The notes under the pieces were generated by a model. That model saw nothing but the letters and a program-made list of their open reading frames with translations. It did no database searches and was not told the origin of the DNA. A program made the translations under genes and the position numbers. Positions 51,804 through 61,710 of a DNA stretch of 64,000 bases are shown here, piece after piece. Positions within the stretch are counted from its first letter, which is position 1. The number at the start of each line of letters is the position of its first letter. Source of the DNA: Mycobacteroides sp. CBMA 271 (GTDB lineage Bacteria; Actinomycetota; Actinomycetes; Mycobacteriales; Mycobacteriaceae); the NCBI RefSeq assembly GCF_009729205.1, contig NZ_VTHB01000001.1, forward strand, positions 868,001 to 932,000. Direction: 5' to 3'.

Positions 51804-52763
51804 TCAGCTGACCCCAGCGTACGAGTGCAGACCGACCGTCACCAGGTTCACGAAAAATAGGTTGAACACCATTGCCACGAATCCAGCGACGTTGATCCAG
51901 GCCGCCTTCTTATCCCGCCACCCGGCGGTGGATCGTGCGTGCAGGTAGGCGGCGTAGACGACCCAGGCAACGAATGAGACCGTCTCCTTGGGATCCCATG
52001 CCCAGAACCGTCCCCACGCTTCCTCAGCCCAGATCGCTCCGAAGATCACGCCGAACCCGAAGATGGGGAATCCGAAGATGGTGGTCCGATACGCCAGCCG
52101 GTCAAGACTTTGCGCGTCGGGCAGGCGCTGAACCCACTCATGGTCCGGGAAATACATCTTGACCAGGAACAGGATGCTGGCAACCCCGGCGACCAGGAAA
52201 ACACCCGACCCGAGACTCACCACGGACACGTGAATGGGTAGCCAGTACGACTGCAGCGCCGGCATCACCGGGGCGGCATAGGTGTAGAGGTATCGACCCG
52301 ACACCGTGAGCAGGATCAGCACCGGAATCAACACGAACACCCACAACGCGCGATCGGTCCGCTTGCGCAGCACCACGCCCGCCGTCACCAGGCCACAGGC
52401 ACAGGTGAGGTTGATGAACTCGTACATATTGCCCCAGGGCACCCGGGTGGTGGCCAGCCCTCGCAGCACGATGCACGCCAGCAGCAGCCCGATGCCCAGG
52501 TAGACGAGAGCCAACCCGGCTCCGCCAACCCGCTCACCGAGCGGACGTTTGCCCTGCGGCACCACCAGACCGGGCTGGCTGACATCGGCGGACACCACCT
52601 CACCACCGGAGCTGACGAGCTCGCGCTGGGCGGCCTTGTCGCTCTGCCGGTACGCCAACTCGATGGCCAGCAGCACCAACGCGCCCACCATCACCACGAT
52701 GGCGGAGGTGAAGGCGTAATCGGAGAACCTGGCCAGGTTCACGTCGATATTGGTCGAATTCAT
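51804..52763 (-). CDS. ccsB: Cytochrome c biogenesis protein CcsB/CcsA (haem handling)
   Basis: 319 aa multi-pass membrane protein. The haem-handling WWD-type motif is EEAWGRFWAWDPKETVSF, flanked by conserved His (YAAYLHARS). With ResB it forms the System II synthetase that exports haem and attaches it to apocytochrome c. Start overlaps the resB stop by four bases. Rv0529 counterpart. Confidence 0.93.
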   Translation of the reverse strand: MNSTNIDVNLARFSDYAFTSAIVVMVGALVLLAIELAYRQSDKAAQRELVSSGGEVVSADVSQPGLVVPQGKRPLGERVGGAGLALVYLGIGLLLACIVLRGLATTRVPWGNMYEFINLTCACGLVTAGVVLRKRTDRALWVFVLIPVLILLTVSGRYLYTYAAPVMPALQSYWLPIHVSVVSLGSGVFLVAGVASILFLVKMYFPDHEWVQRLPDAQSLDRLAYRTTIFGFPIFGFGVIFGAIWAEEAWGRFWAWDPKETVSFVAWVVYAAYLHARSTAGWRDKKAAWINVAGFVAMVFNLFFVNLVTVGLHSYAGVS

Positions 52764-54379
52764 TCGGCTCTTCCTTCCTCACCGGCCTGCTGCTCGGCCC
52801 GCTCCGCAAAGACCGGCAAACCGCTGGGCAGACTTTCCAAGCAGCGGTCGCACAACCGCTCAAACTCATCGCCCCAGCCGGAGCTGTCGGTCCGCGCCAA
52901 CCCTCCGAGCTCGACATTTACCGTACCTGCGACCGTGCCCGGAGACAGCCGCGCCCAGACACGGCGGCGTTTGACGATCAGCGAAACCACCAGGCCCGCC
53001 ATCATCGTCAGCGCGAAGATCAGCACCCAGAGCTGGGCGGGATCGCGGGACACCTGCAAATTCACGAAGTTGACGGCGCCGTCGAACCTGACGATGGTGC
53101 CGTCGTTGAGCTTGACCGACTGCCCCGGCAGCAGGTTGGCGCGTGCCGCCTGGTTGAGCCGTTTCTGTTCGATCATCTTCGGGTCGAGCTCGAAGATCGA
53201 CTGCGCGCGGCCCGAATCCAGCCCGGTATCACCGCGGTAGATGTTGATGGCCACCGCCGGCTTGCGCATCTCCGGGAAGCTCGACGACAGCAGCGTGCCG
53301 TGTAACTGTTCGGTGGGTGCGAACAGTCCCTGGATGGCGATCTGGTTCTTGCGACGGACGTTGGGATCTGGATACGTCCCGGCCGGCGGATCGATGCGCA
53401 TCGCCCCCGAGGACAGCAGCGTCGTGGGGTCATCGGGACGCCACTGGATGGTCTCGCTGCGCTGGCGCCCGTCCGGGAAGGTCACGGTGAAGGTGGGTGC
53501 GTATCCGTAGCCGAGTAGGTACACCCGGTTGCCGTTGATGCGCAGCGGGTGATTCATCTCCAGCCGGTAGGGCCGCCAACTATTGGACTGCAGGTCGCTG
53601 CCGGCTTGGTAGTCGATGTTGGATTCGAATGAATGCGCTTGTCCCGATGCGAGATATGTCGCCTTGAAGTCTTTAACCTTGACGCACAGCGGGTCCAGGC
53701 TGGTGCCGTCCACGGTGTTGCCGGCTCGGAACGAGTCGAAGGCCGCGGGCGAAGAGGAACAGAACCCTGGCCCGTTGTTGGCGATGACGATCACGTTGCC
53801 CTCGTACCCGAAGAGCTTGCCGACCGCGAACGAAACGAGCAGTCCCACCAGGGAGAGGTGGAAGATCAGGTTTCCGAACTCGCGCAGGTAACCCTTTTCT
53901 GCCGATATCTCGGTTGTCTCACCGTGCTGCCGCGTCGCCTTGCGCCAGCCCTTGAGGTGGCCCTCGATGGCCGCCGTGACGTCGGGCTGGGCGGCACGCA
54001 CGGTGCTCGCCGTGTGTTTGGGTAGCCTCGCGAGGTTTCGGGGCACCGGAACCGGTTGCGCACGAAGCGCCTTGGCGTGCTCCACGGTCCGCGGGATGAT
54101 GCATCCCACCAGCGAGATGAACAGCAGGACGTAGATCGCGGTGAACCAGAAGCTCGAGAACACGTCGAAGGCCTGTACCCGGTCCAGCCAGGGGCCGATG
54201 GTCGAGTGCTCCGCGAGGTACTCGTTGACCTTGCCTTCGTTGAGCGCCCGCTGCGGCAGCATCGCGCCAGGTATCGCGCCGAGAGCAAGCAGCACCAGCA
54301 GCGCCAGCGCAGTGCCCATGGACGTCAGGCCGCGCCAGGTGTTCCGTGAGTAAGCAAGGAGACGCTTCGCGATCGTCAT
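52760..54379 (-). CDS. resB: Cytochrome c biogenesis protein ResB
   Basis: 539 aa. Three N-terminal TM helices (including LALLVLLALGAIPGAMLPQ and SFWFTAIYVLLFISLVGCII), a third near FHLSLVGLLVSFAVG, a large extracytoplasmic domain and one C-terminal TM helix (LWVLIFALTMMAGLVVSLIV). Partner of CcsB. Counterpart of Rv0528. Its start overlaps the ccdA stop by one base. Confidence 0.93.
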   Translation of the reverse strand: MTIAKRLLAYSRNTWRGLTSMGTALALLVLLALGAIPGAMLPQRALNEGKVNEYLAEHSTIGPWLDRVQAFDVFSSFWFTAIYVLLFISLVGCIIPRTVEHAKALRAQPVPVPRNLARLPKHTASTVRAAQPDVTAAIEGHLKGWRKATRQHGETTEISAEKGYLREFGNLIFHLSLVGLLVSFAVGKLFGYEGNVIVIANNGPGFCSSSPAAFDSFRAGNTVDGTSLDPLCVKVKDFKATYLASGQAHSFESNIDYQAGSDLQSNSWRPYRLEMNHPLRINGNRVYLLGYGYAPTFTVTFPDGRQRSETIQWRPDDPTTLLSSGAMRIDPPAGTYPDPNVRRKNQIAIQGLFAPTEQLHGTLLSSSFPEMRKPAVAINIYRGDTGLDSGRAQSIFELDPKMIEQKRLNQAARANLLPGQSVKLNDGTIVRFDGAVNFVNLQVSRDPAQLWVLIFALTMMAGLVVSLIVKRRRVWARLSPGTVAGTVNVELGGLARTDSSGWGDEFERLCDRCLESLPSGLPVFAERAEQQAGEEGRAE

Positions 54380-55164
54380 TAGATGGGCAACCTCGCGTCA
54401 GTCACAAATGAATCGCGCACCCAGGCAACGAAATCGGCCCACACCCCGGTCACCAGCGCGATCCCGACCACCAGCAGTGCGATACCACCGATGACCTGGA
54501 TGGTGCGGGTGTGCCGGCGTAGCCAGGCCATGCCGCGCACGGCGCGCGCCGACCCGAAGGCCAACAGCAGGAACGGGATACCCAGCCCGAGGCAGTAGGC
54601 GATCACCAGCATGATCCCGCGGCCCACGTCGGCGCCCTCGGTGGCCGATGCCACCGCGACCACACCGGTCAGCGTCGGGCCCAGACACGGCGTCCACCCC
54701 AGCGCGAACACCGCACCCAGCAGCGGCGCTCCGGCGACCGTCGAGAGGCGGCGCGGCGTGAACCGGATATCGCGCTGCAGGGCCGGCACCAAGCCGATGA
54801 ACACCAACCCCATCGCGATCGTGAGTACTCCGCCGATGCGTTGCAGCAGAACCTGATTGGTAATGAGCGTGGTTGTCATACCCATGACGGCGACGGTGCC
54901 CAACAGGAACACCGCGGTAAACCCGGCGACGAACAACAACGCCGACCCGACGATCCGCAGCCGCGCCCGACGGCCGCCGTCCTCATCTCGATCATTGGCA
55001 CCCACCGCGGCGGCGAGGTAGGACAGATAGCCGGGCACCAGCGGGATCACGCACGGCGAAGCGAAGGACACCAGACCGGCCAGCGCGCAGGCACCCAGGG
55101 CCAGCAGCAGCGGTCCGCTGGTCGCCACGTCCTGAAAGGCGGAGCCTGCGTCGGCAAGAATCAC
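54379..55164 (-). CDS. ccdA: Thiol-disulfide membrane reductase CcdA
   Basis: 261 aa, six TM helices. Redox Cys are in [16 protein letters not shown] and [13 protein letters not shown], as in CcdA/DsbD. It passes reducing power outward to the thioredoxin-like protein encoded just upstream, keeping apocytochrome Cys reduced. Rv0527 counterpart. Start overlaps the thioredoxin gene by four bases. Confidence 0.94.
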   Translation of the reverse strand: MILADAGSAFQDVATSGPLLLALGACALAGLVSFASPCVIPLVPGYLSYLAAAVGANDRDEDGGRRARLRIVGSALLFVAGFTAVFLLGTVAVMGMTTTLITNQVLLQRIGGVLTIAMGLVFIGLVPALQRDIRFTPRRLSTVAGAPLLGAVFALGWTPCLGPTLTGVVAVASATEGADVGRGIMLVIAYCLGLGIPFLLLAFGSARAVRGMAWLRRHTRTIQVIGGIALLVVGIALVTGVWADFVAWVRDSFVTDARLPI

Positions 55165-55784
55165 TTGTCAGCCCCCGCAGGCTCTTTCGTCGATTCCTGC
55201 GCAACGCGCTGAACCACCGGCAGCAGGTCCTGGGTCAACAGCTCACGCAGGAACACCGCCGCGACTCGGTGCTGACGGTCAAGAACCAGAGTGGCGGGGA
55301 TGGCACCGGTGGGGAACTTCTTGCCGAACGCGATGAGTGTGCGCATCGACGGGTCATAGATCGACTGGTACGGCACCTTGCGGTCGGTCACGAAATCCTG
55401 CGCCTTGGTGATCTCGTTGTCCCGGACATTGATGCCGAGGAACTCCACGCCCTGCGCATGGGTCGCCGTATAAACGTCTTGTAGTGCAGAGAACTCCGAG
55501 CGGCAGGGGCCACACCACTGTCCCCAGACGTTAAGGACGACGACCTTGCCGTCGAAATCGCCCAGCGACAAGGTCTTTGTGGGGTCGAGGAGACTGGGGC
55601 CCTCGATGGGACCGGGGGTCTGGCGAGCCCCGGGCGGATCGTAGAAGAGGTCGGTCTTGCCGCCGGGCGAGACGAACTGAAACTGTCCGCCGCGGGCCAC
55701 CGCGTCATCACCGGTGGCGCAGCCCGTCAATGCGGCAGAGCTCAGCAGTACCAGCGCGGCCATCGCCGCGACCACACGTCGCAC
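55161..55784 (-). CDS. TlpA/ResA-like exported thioredoxin
   Basis: 207 aa lipoprotein-type: signal [17 protein letters not shown] with lipobox, then a TlpA domain with active site WCGPCRSEF (VWGQWCGPC) and cis-Pro region [10 protein letters not shown]. Probably reduces apocytochrome c thiols using CcdA. Rv0526 counterpart. Three bases separate it from the phosphatase gene. Confidence 0.92.
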   Translation of the reverse strand: MRRVVAAMAALVLLSSAALTGCATGDDAVARGGQFQFVSPGGKTDLFYDPPGARQTPGPIEGPSLLDPTKTLSLGDFDGKVVVLNVWGQWCGPCRSEFSALQDVYTATHAQGVEFLGINVRDNEITKAQDFVTDRKVPYQSIYDPSMRTLIAFGKKFPTGAIPATLVLDRQHRVAAVFLRELLTQDLLPVVQRVAQESTKEPAGADK

Positions 55785-55787
55785 TGA

Positions 55788-56423
55788 CTACCCCGCCGGT
55801 TCCGAGTACACGACGTCGACCAACTCGGGCCCCTCGAATACGAGCGAGGTGAGCGACGCGACATTGCACTGGCGCTTGCGCGGGTCGTGCCAGAGTCGCT
55901 TGCCGAGCAGATGCTGGCGCGCGGTCCACACGGGCAACTGATGGCTCACACACACCGCCTCGGCCCCCTCGGCAGCGGCACGCGCACGGTCGATCGCGGC
56001 CGTCATCCGGTGCGCGATATCGCCATACGGCTCTCCCCAGGAGGGGGTGAACGGGTCGCGCAGCTTCCACCAGTTGCGCGGGTCGCGCAATGCACCGTCA
56101 CCCACCGACACCTTCATCCCCTCGAAGGAGTTCCCAGCCTCGATGAGATCGTCATCGGTGACGATGGTGAGCCCGTGGGCTTCCGCGATGGGCGTGGCGG
56201 TTTGCTGAGCGCGCAATAGCGGCGAGGCGATTACCGCGGCAATCTTGTTGTCCACCAAAGATTTCGCTACCGTCGCCGCCTGCGCCTGACCCTTGTCTGA
56301 CAAGCGGAAGTTCGGCAGCCGGCCGTACAGAACGCCCTCGGGATTGTGTACCTCGCCATGGCGCATCAAGTGAACGATGGTCCGGGTCTGGGATGAGCCG
56401 CTTGCGCGAAGACCGTCAGTCAC
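55788..56423 (-). CDS. Histidine phosphatase (phosphoglycerate mutase-like)
   Basis: 211 aa from GTG 56423, just after the hemL stop. Catalytic RHG in HLMRHGEVHNPEG, with SPLLRAQQTA and VSHQLPVWT. Probably a small-molecule or phosphosugar phosphatase. Rv0525 counterpart. Its first residues (VTDGLRASGSS) are encoded by one copy of a short dispersed repeat also found at the hemL start. Confidence 0.88.
   Translation of the reverse strand: MTDGLRASGSSQTRTIVHLMRHGEVHNPEGVLYGRLPNFRLSDKGQAQAATVAKSLVDNKIAAVIASPLLRAQQTATPIAEAHGLTIVTDDDLIEAGNSFEGMKVSVGDGALRDPRNWWKLRDPFTPSWGEPYGDIAHRMTAAIDRARAAAEGAEAVCVSHQLPVWTARQHLLGKRLWHDPRKRQCNVASLTSLVFEGPELVDVVYSEPAG
56392..56412. repeat. Dispersed 21-bp repeat, copy 1
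   Basis: One of three similar 21-mers sharing GATGAG, then GCGCGAAGA at the end, in this part of the window. Copy 1 lies inside the N-terminal codons of the phosphatase gene and encodes GLRASG-type residues on the minus strand. Differences between copies are two to four bases. Confidence 0.6.
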
Positions 56424-56430
56424 GGGTTTC

Positions 56431-57768
56431 TTACCTCTCCTCAACAGAGGCCGCGGCGCGAGCAGCGGCAGGCAAAGCGTCGGCGATACGGTCGAACGCC
56501 TCGTCGTCGAGGGCGGTGGAAACGAACCAGGTCTCGAACGCGCTCGCCGGCAGGTACACGCCTCGACTCAGCAGCGCATGGAAAAACGCGGGATAGCGCC
56601 ATGTTTCGGTCGCCTTGGCGCTCTGGAAGTCGCGCACCGGCTCGACACCGAAGAAGACGCTGAACATGTTGCCTGCCCGGCTGATCTGATGCGGCACACC
56701 CTCGGAATCCAGCGACGCGGTGAGCAGTCCGATGATCGCGTCGGCGTTGCGGTCAAGGGTTTCATAGGCTTTCGCGTCCGCCGCCCGCAACGAGGCGAGC
56801 CCGGCGGCGACCGCGATCGGATTGCCCGATAGCGTGCCCGCCTGGTAGACGGGCCCCAGCGGTGCCAGACGCTCCATGATGTCGGCGCGACCGCCGAATG
56901 CCGCGGCCGGGAGGCCGCCGCTCATCACCTTGCCAAACGTGTACAGATCGCCCGGCACCTGTTCGACCCCGAACCAGCCGGAGCGACTGACCCGGAATCC
57001 CGTCATCACCTCATCCATGATGAGCAGTGCGCCATGGCTTTCGGCGATGCGGCGCAGCCCGGCATTAAAGTCCGGGAGCGGTGCGACGGTGCCCATGTTG
57101 CCGGCGGCGGCCTCGGTGATGACCGCGGCGATCTGGTCACCGTGCTCGGCGAATGCCCGTGCCACCGCGCCGATATCGTTGTATGGCAACACAATCGTGT
57201 CGGCAGCCGCGGCGCCGGTGACACCGGGTGAAGCGGGCAGGGCCAGGGTGGCGACGCCCGATCCGGCGTCGGCAAGGAGGGCGTCCACGTGCCCGTGATA
57301 GCACCCGGAGAACTTGATGATCTTGGGTCGCCCGGTGAAGCCACGGGCCAGACGCACCGCACTCATGGTGGCTTCGGTGCCGGAGTTGACCAGACGCACG
57401 CGTTCGACCGGCGCCACGCGATCGATGATCTCGCGCGCCAGCTCGATCTCACCCGCAGTGGGCGCTCCATAAGAGGTGCCGCGGGGGGCGGCCTCCCGGA
57501 TTGCATCGACCACCGCCGGGTGGGCATGCCCGAGGATCATCGGGCCCCAGGAGCAGACCAGGTCGACATACCGGTTGTCGTCGACATCGGTGAGCCAGCA
57601 GCCGGAGGCCGATCTGATGAACGGCGGGGTGCCGCCGACCGCGGCGAAGGCACGTACCGGCGAATTCACGCCGCCGGGGATGACGGCGCTGGCGTCGGCG
57701 AACAGTCGCGCGGAGTTGGGCATCGCGTCGGGCAGCGATGAGCCACTCGCGCGAAGAGCATCAGACAC
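56431..57768 (-). CDS. hemL: Glutamate-1-semialdehyde 2,1-aminomutase
   Basis: 445 aa from GTG 57768; ATG 57723 is an alternative that gives 430 aa and would exclude the repeat-encoded N-terminus ([11 protein letters not shown]). PLP enzyme of class [41 protein letters not shown] and Lys in [17 protein letters not shown]. It makes 5-aminolevulinate for haem, next to the cytochrome c genes that use haem. Confidence 0.93.
   Translation of the reverse strand: MSDALRASGSSLPDAMPNSARLFADASAVIPGGVNSPVRAFAAVGGTPPFIRSASGCWLTDVDDNRYVDLVCSWGPMILGHAHPAVVDAIREAAPRGTSYGAPTAGEIELAREIIDRVAPVERVRLVNSGTEATMSAVRLARGFTGRPKIIKFSGCYHGHVDALLADAGSGVATLALPASPGVTGAAAADTIVLPYNDIGAVARAFAEHGDQIAAVITEAAAGNMGTVAPLPDFNAGLRRIAESHGALLIMDEVMTGFRVSRSGWFGVEQVPGDLYTFGKVMSGGLPAAAFGGRADIMERLAPLGPVYQAGTLSGNPIAVAAGLASLRAADAKAYETLDRNADAIIGLLTASLDSEGVPHQISRAGNMFSVFFGVEPVRDFQSAKATETWRYPAFFHALLSRGVYLPASAFETWFVSTALDDEAFDRIADALPAAARAAASVEER
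57737..57757. repeat. Dispersed 21-bp repeat, copy 2
   Basis: Copy 2 lies in the first codons of hemL and encodes ALRASGSS on the minus strand. It differs from copy 1 at two positions within the 21 bases, and flanking bases (CATCAGACAC versus CGTCAGTCAC) are also alike. Confidence 0.6.
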
Positions 57769-57800
57769 GGCGTCCAGTGTCTCAGCCGCCGCCAAATCGT

Positions 57801-57819
57801 CCACTACAGGGTGTAGTGG
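57801..57819. terminator. Hairpin between DUF385 and hemL
   Basis: CCACTACA (57801-57808) and TGTAGTGG (57812-57819) pair perfectly around a three-base loop, directly after the minus-strand DUF385 stop. Weak T content follows (ACGATTTGG), so it may stop or process the DUF385 transcript ahead of hemL. Confidence 0.45.
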
Positions 57820-57820
57820 A

Positions 57821-58210
57821 TCAGGCAAGTCTCAGTGCGAACGTCGGGTGATCGGCGTCGTCGGGCAGCTGGGCGAAATACCCGTCGACCACCTTCCCTG
57901 CCTTGGGCTTGTAGGCGGCGATGATGGGGGCGCGGTCGGCTACCGGAATCTCGCTGGCCAAGTAGGCCGTCGTCGTCCCCTTGACCGTGAGCGTCACCTG
58001 CGGGTTGACCCTGATGTTCTTGACCCACTGACTCTCGCCGCGGGTCGACACCAGGTACTTGACGCCATCGACGTCCACGGTGGCCACCGGGATCTGCTGC
58101 GGCTCCCCGCTGACCCGCTTGGTGATCGTCAGGGTCTCACCGATGTTGGTGACCATGGCCACCCGGTTGAAGATCTTGCGCACAAACCATGGGGGCTTGA
58201 GGTATGCCAT
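57821..58210 (-). CDS. DUF385 / deazaflavin-dependent protein
   Basis: 129 aa. Split barrel with [51 protein letters not shown], the nitroreductase-fold F420 family pattern. Divergent from the paralogue at 58232 with only 21 bases between, so they share a control region. Confidence 0.8.
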   Translation of the reverse strand: MAYLKPPWFVRKIFNRVAMVTNIGETLTITKRVSGEPQQIPVATVDVDGVKYLVSTRGESQWVKNIRVNPQVTLTVKGTTTAYLASEIPVADRAPIIAAYKPKAGKVVDGYFAQLPDDADHPTFALRLA

Positions 58211-58231
58211 GGATCACAGTTTGATAGGCGT

Positions 58232-58603
58232 ATGAGGATCCCGCAATCGGTCGCACGCTTCAACAAGTACGTCACCAATCCGATCCAACGTTTGTGGGCA
58301 GGCTGGGCACCCAGCTTCGCCATCGTCGAACACAAGGGCCGCAAATCCGGCAAGGAGTTCCGGACACCCGTCACCGCGTTCCAAACTCCCGACGGGGTGG
58401 CCATCCTGCTGACCTACGGCCCCGACAGAGACTGGCTCAAGAATCTGCAGGCCGCCGGCGGCGGGAAGATCGTGCGCCGGGGCAAGACGCACGATGTGGT
58501 CAACCCACGGGTCGTCAGCCGGGATGAGGCAGCGGCGCTGGTGAAGGGCCGCACGTTCGGGCGCCTGCCGTTCGATCAAGCCGTACTGCTGACTTACGCC
58601 TAG
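58232..58603 (+). CDS. DUF385 / deazaflavin-dependent protein
   Basis: 123 aa. Motif IVEHKGRKSGKEFRTPVTAFQTPDGVAILLTYGPDRDWLKNLQAAGGGKI, with GRKSGK as in F420-binding Ddn-type proteins. Starts at ATG 58232. Likely F420H2-dependent reductase; substrate unknown. Confidence 0.85.
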   Translation: MRIPQSVARFNKYVTNPIQRLWAGWAPSFAIVEHKGRKSGKEFRTPVTAFQTPDGVAILLTYGPDRDWLKNLQAAGGGKIVRRGKTHDVVNPRVVSRDEAAALVKGRTFGRLPFDQAVLLTYA

Positions 58604-58633
58604 GTTCCGCTTTCGCGAGCAGACGGGGAACCG

Positions 58634-60709
58634 CTACCAGATCTTCACGAACTTGTCGGGCGGGTTCACCATGGAATCACCCGTCAGGCACCCGAAATCA
58701 GCGGCGAACGGCGCGACATTAGGCACCACACCGTTGACGCGTAATGCGGCCGGGGAATGCGGGTCGCTGGCCAGTTGCGTGACGGCGTCTTCGGGTCGCT
58801 GCTTGTCACGCCAGATCCTCGCGTAGTTGAGGAAGAACCGCTGCTTGGCATTGAAGCCGACGATGCCGTTGGGCTTGTCGCCGTCGCCCTTCTTGGCCAG
58901 TTCGGCGACCAGTGCATCGTAGGCGGTGTTGACGCCGCCGAGGTCGGCGATGTTCTCCCCCAACGTGAGCTTGCCGTCGACATGCAGGTCGGGACGGCCC
59001 GGAATCGGCGCATATGCGTTGAACTGGCCCACCAGCCGGTTAGCCCGCTTCTCGAACTCCTCGCGATCATTGGGCGTCCACCAGTTGACCCGGTTGCCCT
59101 CACCGTCGAATTGGCTGCCTTCGTCATCGAAGGCGTGCGTGAACTCGTGACCGATCACCGCGCCGATACCGCCGTAGTTGAACGCGGCGTCCGCCTTCGC
59201 GTCGTAGAACGGTGCCTGCAGGATCGCCGCGGGAATGGTGATGCTGTTCTCGGTGGGGTCGTACTGCGCGTTGACCGTCTGCGGCGTCATCCCCCACAGC
59301 GACCGGTCCGTCGGATGTCCGATCTTGCCCATGTCGAAGTCGTGGTTGAACTTCAGCGCCGCGGCGCGGTCTATGTAGAAGTTATCGCCGGTCAGCTTCA
59401 ACTTCGAGTAGTCCCGATTCTTGTCGGGAAATCCGACCTTGAGAATCAGCTTGTCCCACTTGCCCTTTGCGGCAAGTTTGGTCTGTGGACTCATCCAGTC
59501 GACGGCCTCGATGCGCTTACGTAGCGCCTCCTTGACATTGCCCACCACCTCGGTGGCGGATCGCTTGGCGCTATCGCTGAACGTGCGCTCGACGTATATC
59601 TCTCCCAGCGCGGGGCCGATCAACGTGTTGACGGTCTCGAGGCCCTGCTCCCAGCGCTGCTTTTGCGCCGTGGTGCCGGTGAGTGCCGACTTGTACTTGA
59701 AAGTGTTGTCGCGGAACACCTTCGACAACGCATCCGCCGACCGATGCACCGCATGGAACGTCAGATACGACTTCCAGGTGTCCAGATCGGTGGTGGCGAG
59801 CAGCCGATCGAATGTCGTGAAGAACTCGGTCTCGGCCAGCGAGAACGGCCGCGTGGCCGGGGCTCCGTGCGCCTTCAGATACGCGCCCCACTCGAAATGC
59901 GGCGTCACCGCGTCGGCCTGTTCGATGGTCACCAGCTTGTACTGGTTGGCCGGATCGCGTTGCTGCACCGGGCTGAGCGTCGCGGCGGCCAGCGCAGACT
60001 CGAGGGAGGCCACCTGCTCCGACCGGGCCTTGGCGACCTCCTGGTCCGCACCGATCAGACCGAATGTCGATGCGATGTATGCGCGGTAGGCGTCGAACAC
60101 CGTCGCGTACTTCGGATCGGTGTAGTAGTCCTTCGCGGGCATGCCCAACGCGTCAGCCTTGGCGTAGCCGATCTGCTCGGTGGCATTGGCGTAGTCGGCG
60201 CCTGCCGAAAAATCGAACACCAGATGCTGTCCGGTGGCCGCGTCGGCGGCCAGGAACGCGGCAAGCTCCTCGGGCGAGGTGATCTGATCGATCGCGGCGA
60301 GCGTCGGACGAATGGGGTCGTATCCGGCGGCGTCGAGCTTCGCGTCGTCGGTCGCTGCGCGGTACAGGACGCCCACCTGATAGTTGACAGACTCGTGGTC
60401 GGCGGTGCCGAGCCCGGAGACCGCGCCGTCGACGATCTCGTGCTGAATCTTGCGGGATTCGTCGGACAGCATGTCGAAGCTGCCGTAGCTGGACTTGTCG
60501 GCGGGGATGGTGGCCTGGTCAATCCACTTGGCGTTCACAAACCCGTTGAGGTCGGCGCACGCCGCAAAGCGCATGCTCAGCTGGGCGTTGTCGAACGTCG
60601 GGATGGGCGTATCCGCCGTCACCGGAGCGGTCGGCTGCTCCCGGGTACACCCAGAAATGGACATGGCCAGCACTAACGCCGCCACACCGGCGGTTCGACT
60701 CACACGCAT
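58634..60709 (-). CDS. M13 family zinc metallopeptidase lipoprotein (Zmp1/PepO-like)
   Basis: 691 aa from ATG 60709; GTG 60703 has better spacing to GGGGGG, and GTG 60739 would add ten residues. Lipobox SISGC after a signal helix (VAALVLAMSISGC). The active site is HEFTHAFDDEG (HExxH, about residue 523) with the third ligand in GENIADLGG. M13 peptidases cut small extracellular peptides; M. tuberculosis Zmp1 has no lipobox, so this one is membrane-anchored. Repeat copy 3 lies just upstream. Confidence 0.92.
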   Translation of the reverse strand: MRVSRTAGVAALVLAMSISGCTREQPTAPVTADTPIPTFDNAQLSMRFAACADLNGFVNAKWIDQATIPADKSSYGSFDMLSDESRKIQHEIVDGAVSGLGTADHESVNYQVGVLYRAATDDAKLDAAGYDPIRPTLAAIDQITSPEELAAFLAADAATGQHLVFDFSAGADYANATEQIGYAKADALGMPAKDYYTDPKYATVFDAYRAYIASTFGLIGADQEVAKARSEQVASLESALAAATLSPVQQRDPANQYKLVTIEQADAVTPHFEWGAYLKAHGAPATRPFSLAETEFFTTFDRLLATTDLDTWKSYLTFHAVHRSADALSKVFRDNTFKYKSALTGTTAQKQRWEQGLETVNTLIGPALGEIYVERTFSDSAKRSATEVVGNVKEALRKRIEAVDWMSPQTKLAAKGKWDKLILKVGFPDKNRDYSKLKLTGDNFYIDRAAALKFNHDFDMGKIGHPTDRSLWGMTPQTVNAQYDPTENSITIPAAILQAPFYDAKADAAFNYGGIGAVIGHEFTHAFDDEGSQFDGEGNRVNWWTPNDREEFEKRANRLVGQFNAYAPIPGRPDLHVDGKLTLGENIADLGGVNTAYDALVAELAKKGDGDKPNGIVGFNAKQRFFLNYARIWRDKQRPEDAVTQLASDPHSPAALRVNGVVPNVAPFAADFGCLTGDSMVNPPDKFVKIW

Positions 60710-60754
60710 GCCCCCCATTTTGCCCATCAAAGCCGTCACGTCGAGCGCCTGGCC

Positions 60755-60775
60755 GATGAGTCGCCTGCGCGAAGA
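60755..60775. repeat. Dispersed 21-bp repeat, copy 3
   Basis: Copy 3, more divergent, starts GATGAGTCGCC and ends GCGCGAAGA. It lies about 45 bp before the M13 peptidase start, again at the 5' side of a minus-strand gene. Confidence 0.5.
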
Positions 60776-60851
60776 GGAAATTCACACCTGTGGCGGGTTT
60801 CACTGGGCGACGCAATTGGTTCGACTGGCTAACGGTCGTAGGCTGGCACGG

Positions 60852-61631
60852 GTGCCGGTGCAGGAGATGATTTTCGTCGCGCTTGCCGCGTTCGGGGCCG
60901 GCGCCATCAACGTCGTCGCCGGGTCGGGCACCCTGATCACCTTCCCCACCCTCATCGCGTTCGGCTTTCCACCCGTTGTCGCGACGATGTCGAACGCGGT
61001 CGGGCTGACGGTCGGCAGCATGACCGGCGTGTGGGGGTATCGCCGCGAACTATCCGGCCAGTGGAATCGGCTCATGTGGCAGATACCCGCGGTGCTGATC
61101 GGCGCGCTCATCGGATCGTTCCTGCTGCTGCATCTTCCCGAGAAAACATTCGTCACCATCGTGCCGGTGCTGCTCATCCTGGCCCTTGTGCTGGTGGTGG
61201 TCGGCCCGCGCATCCAAGCCTGGGCGCGGCGACGCTCGGAGGCGCAGGGGCTGGACCCCGAGCATGTCCCTCCTGGCCGGATGGCCGCGCTGACGGGCGG
61301 CAACTTCCTGGTCGGAATCTACGGCGGGTATTTCACTGCTGCCCAAGGGATCATGCAGATCGCGGTGATGGGTGCGCTGCTTCCTGAGTCCATGCAACGG
61401 ATGAACGCCGCCAAGAACGTGCTTGCCATGGTCACGAACATCGTTGCCGCTCTTGCCTACACGATCGTCGCCTTTGACCGGGTGAGCTGGACCGCGGCGG
61501 GGATCATTGCGGCGGGCTCGTTCGTGGGTGGGCTGGCGGGCGCGCGCTGGGGCCGCAAACTCTCCCCCAGCGCCCTGCGCGTGGTGATTGTGGCCGTGGG
61601 CCTGATCGGCTTGTGGCGCCTACTTTTCTGA
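60852..61631 (+). CDS. TauE/SafE family membrane transporter
   Basis: 259 aa from GTG 60852; ATG 60867 is an alternative. Seven to eight TM helices. The two inverted family repeats are FGAGAINVVAGSGTLITFPTLIAFGFPPVVATMSNAVGL and LVGIYGGYFTAAQGIMQIAVM. Such proteins export sulfite or sulfo-compounds, or act on other anions. The exact substrate is not clear. Confidence 0.88.
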   Translation: MPVQEMIFVALAAFGAGAINVVAGSGTLITFPTLIAFGFPPVVATMSNAVGLTVGSMTGVWGYRRELSGQWNRLMWQIPAVLIGALIGSFLLLHLPEKTFVTIVPVLLILALVLVVVGPRIQAWARRRSEAQGLDPEHVPPGRMAALTGGNFLVGIYGGYFTAAQGIMQIAVMGALLPESMQRMNAAKNVLAMVTNIVAALAYTIVAFDRVSWTAAGIIAAGSFVGGLAGARWGRKLSPSALRVVIVAVGLIGLWRLLF

Positions 61632-61632
61632 C

Positions 61633-61697
61633 CGTCGACACGCCGCCTTATGGCGGCCATGTGCGACACGAATCCACCACAGCACGGCGTGTCGACG
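61633..61697. repeat. Long-range inverted repeat with nested hairpin
   Basis: CGTCGACACGCCG (61633-61645) and its perfect complement CGGCGTGTCGACG (61685-61697) flank a 39-base loop. Inside, GCCGCC (61642-61647) and GGCGGC (61652-61657) form a competing hairpin that shares four bases with the outer left arm. It sits between convergent genes. Confidence 0.65.
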
Positions 61698-61710
61698 CTC
61701 AGGCAGGCAG

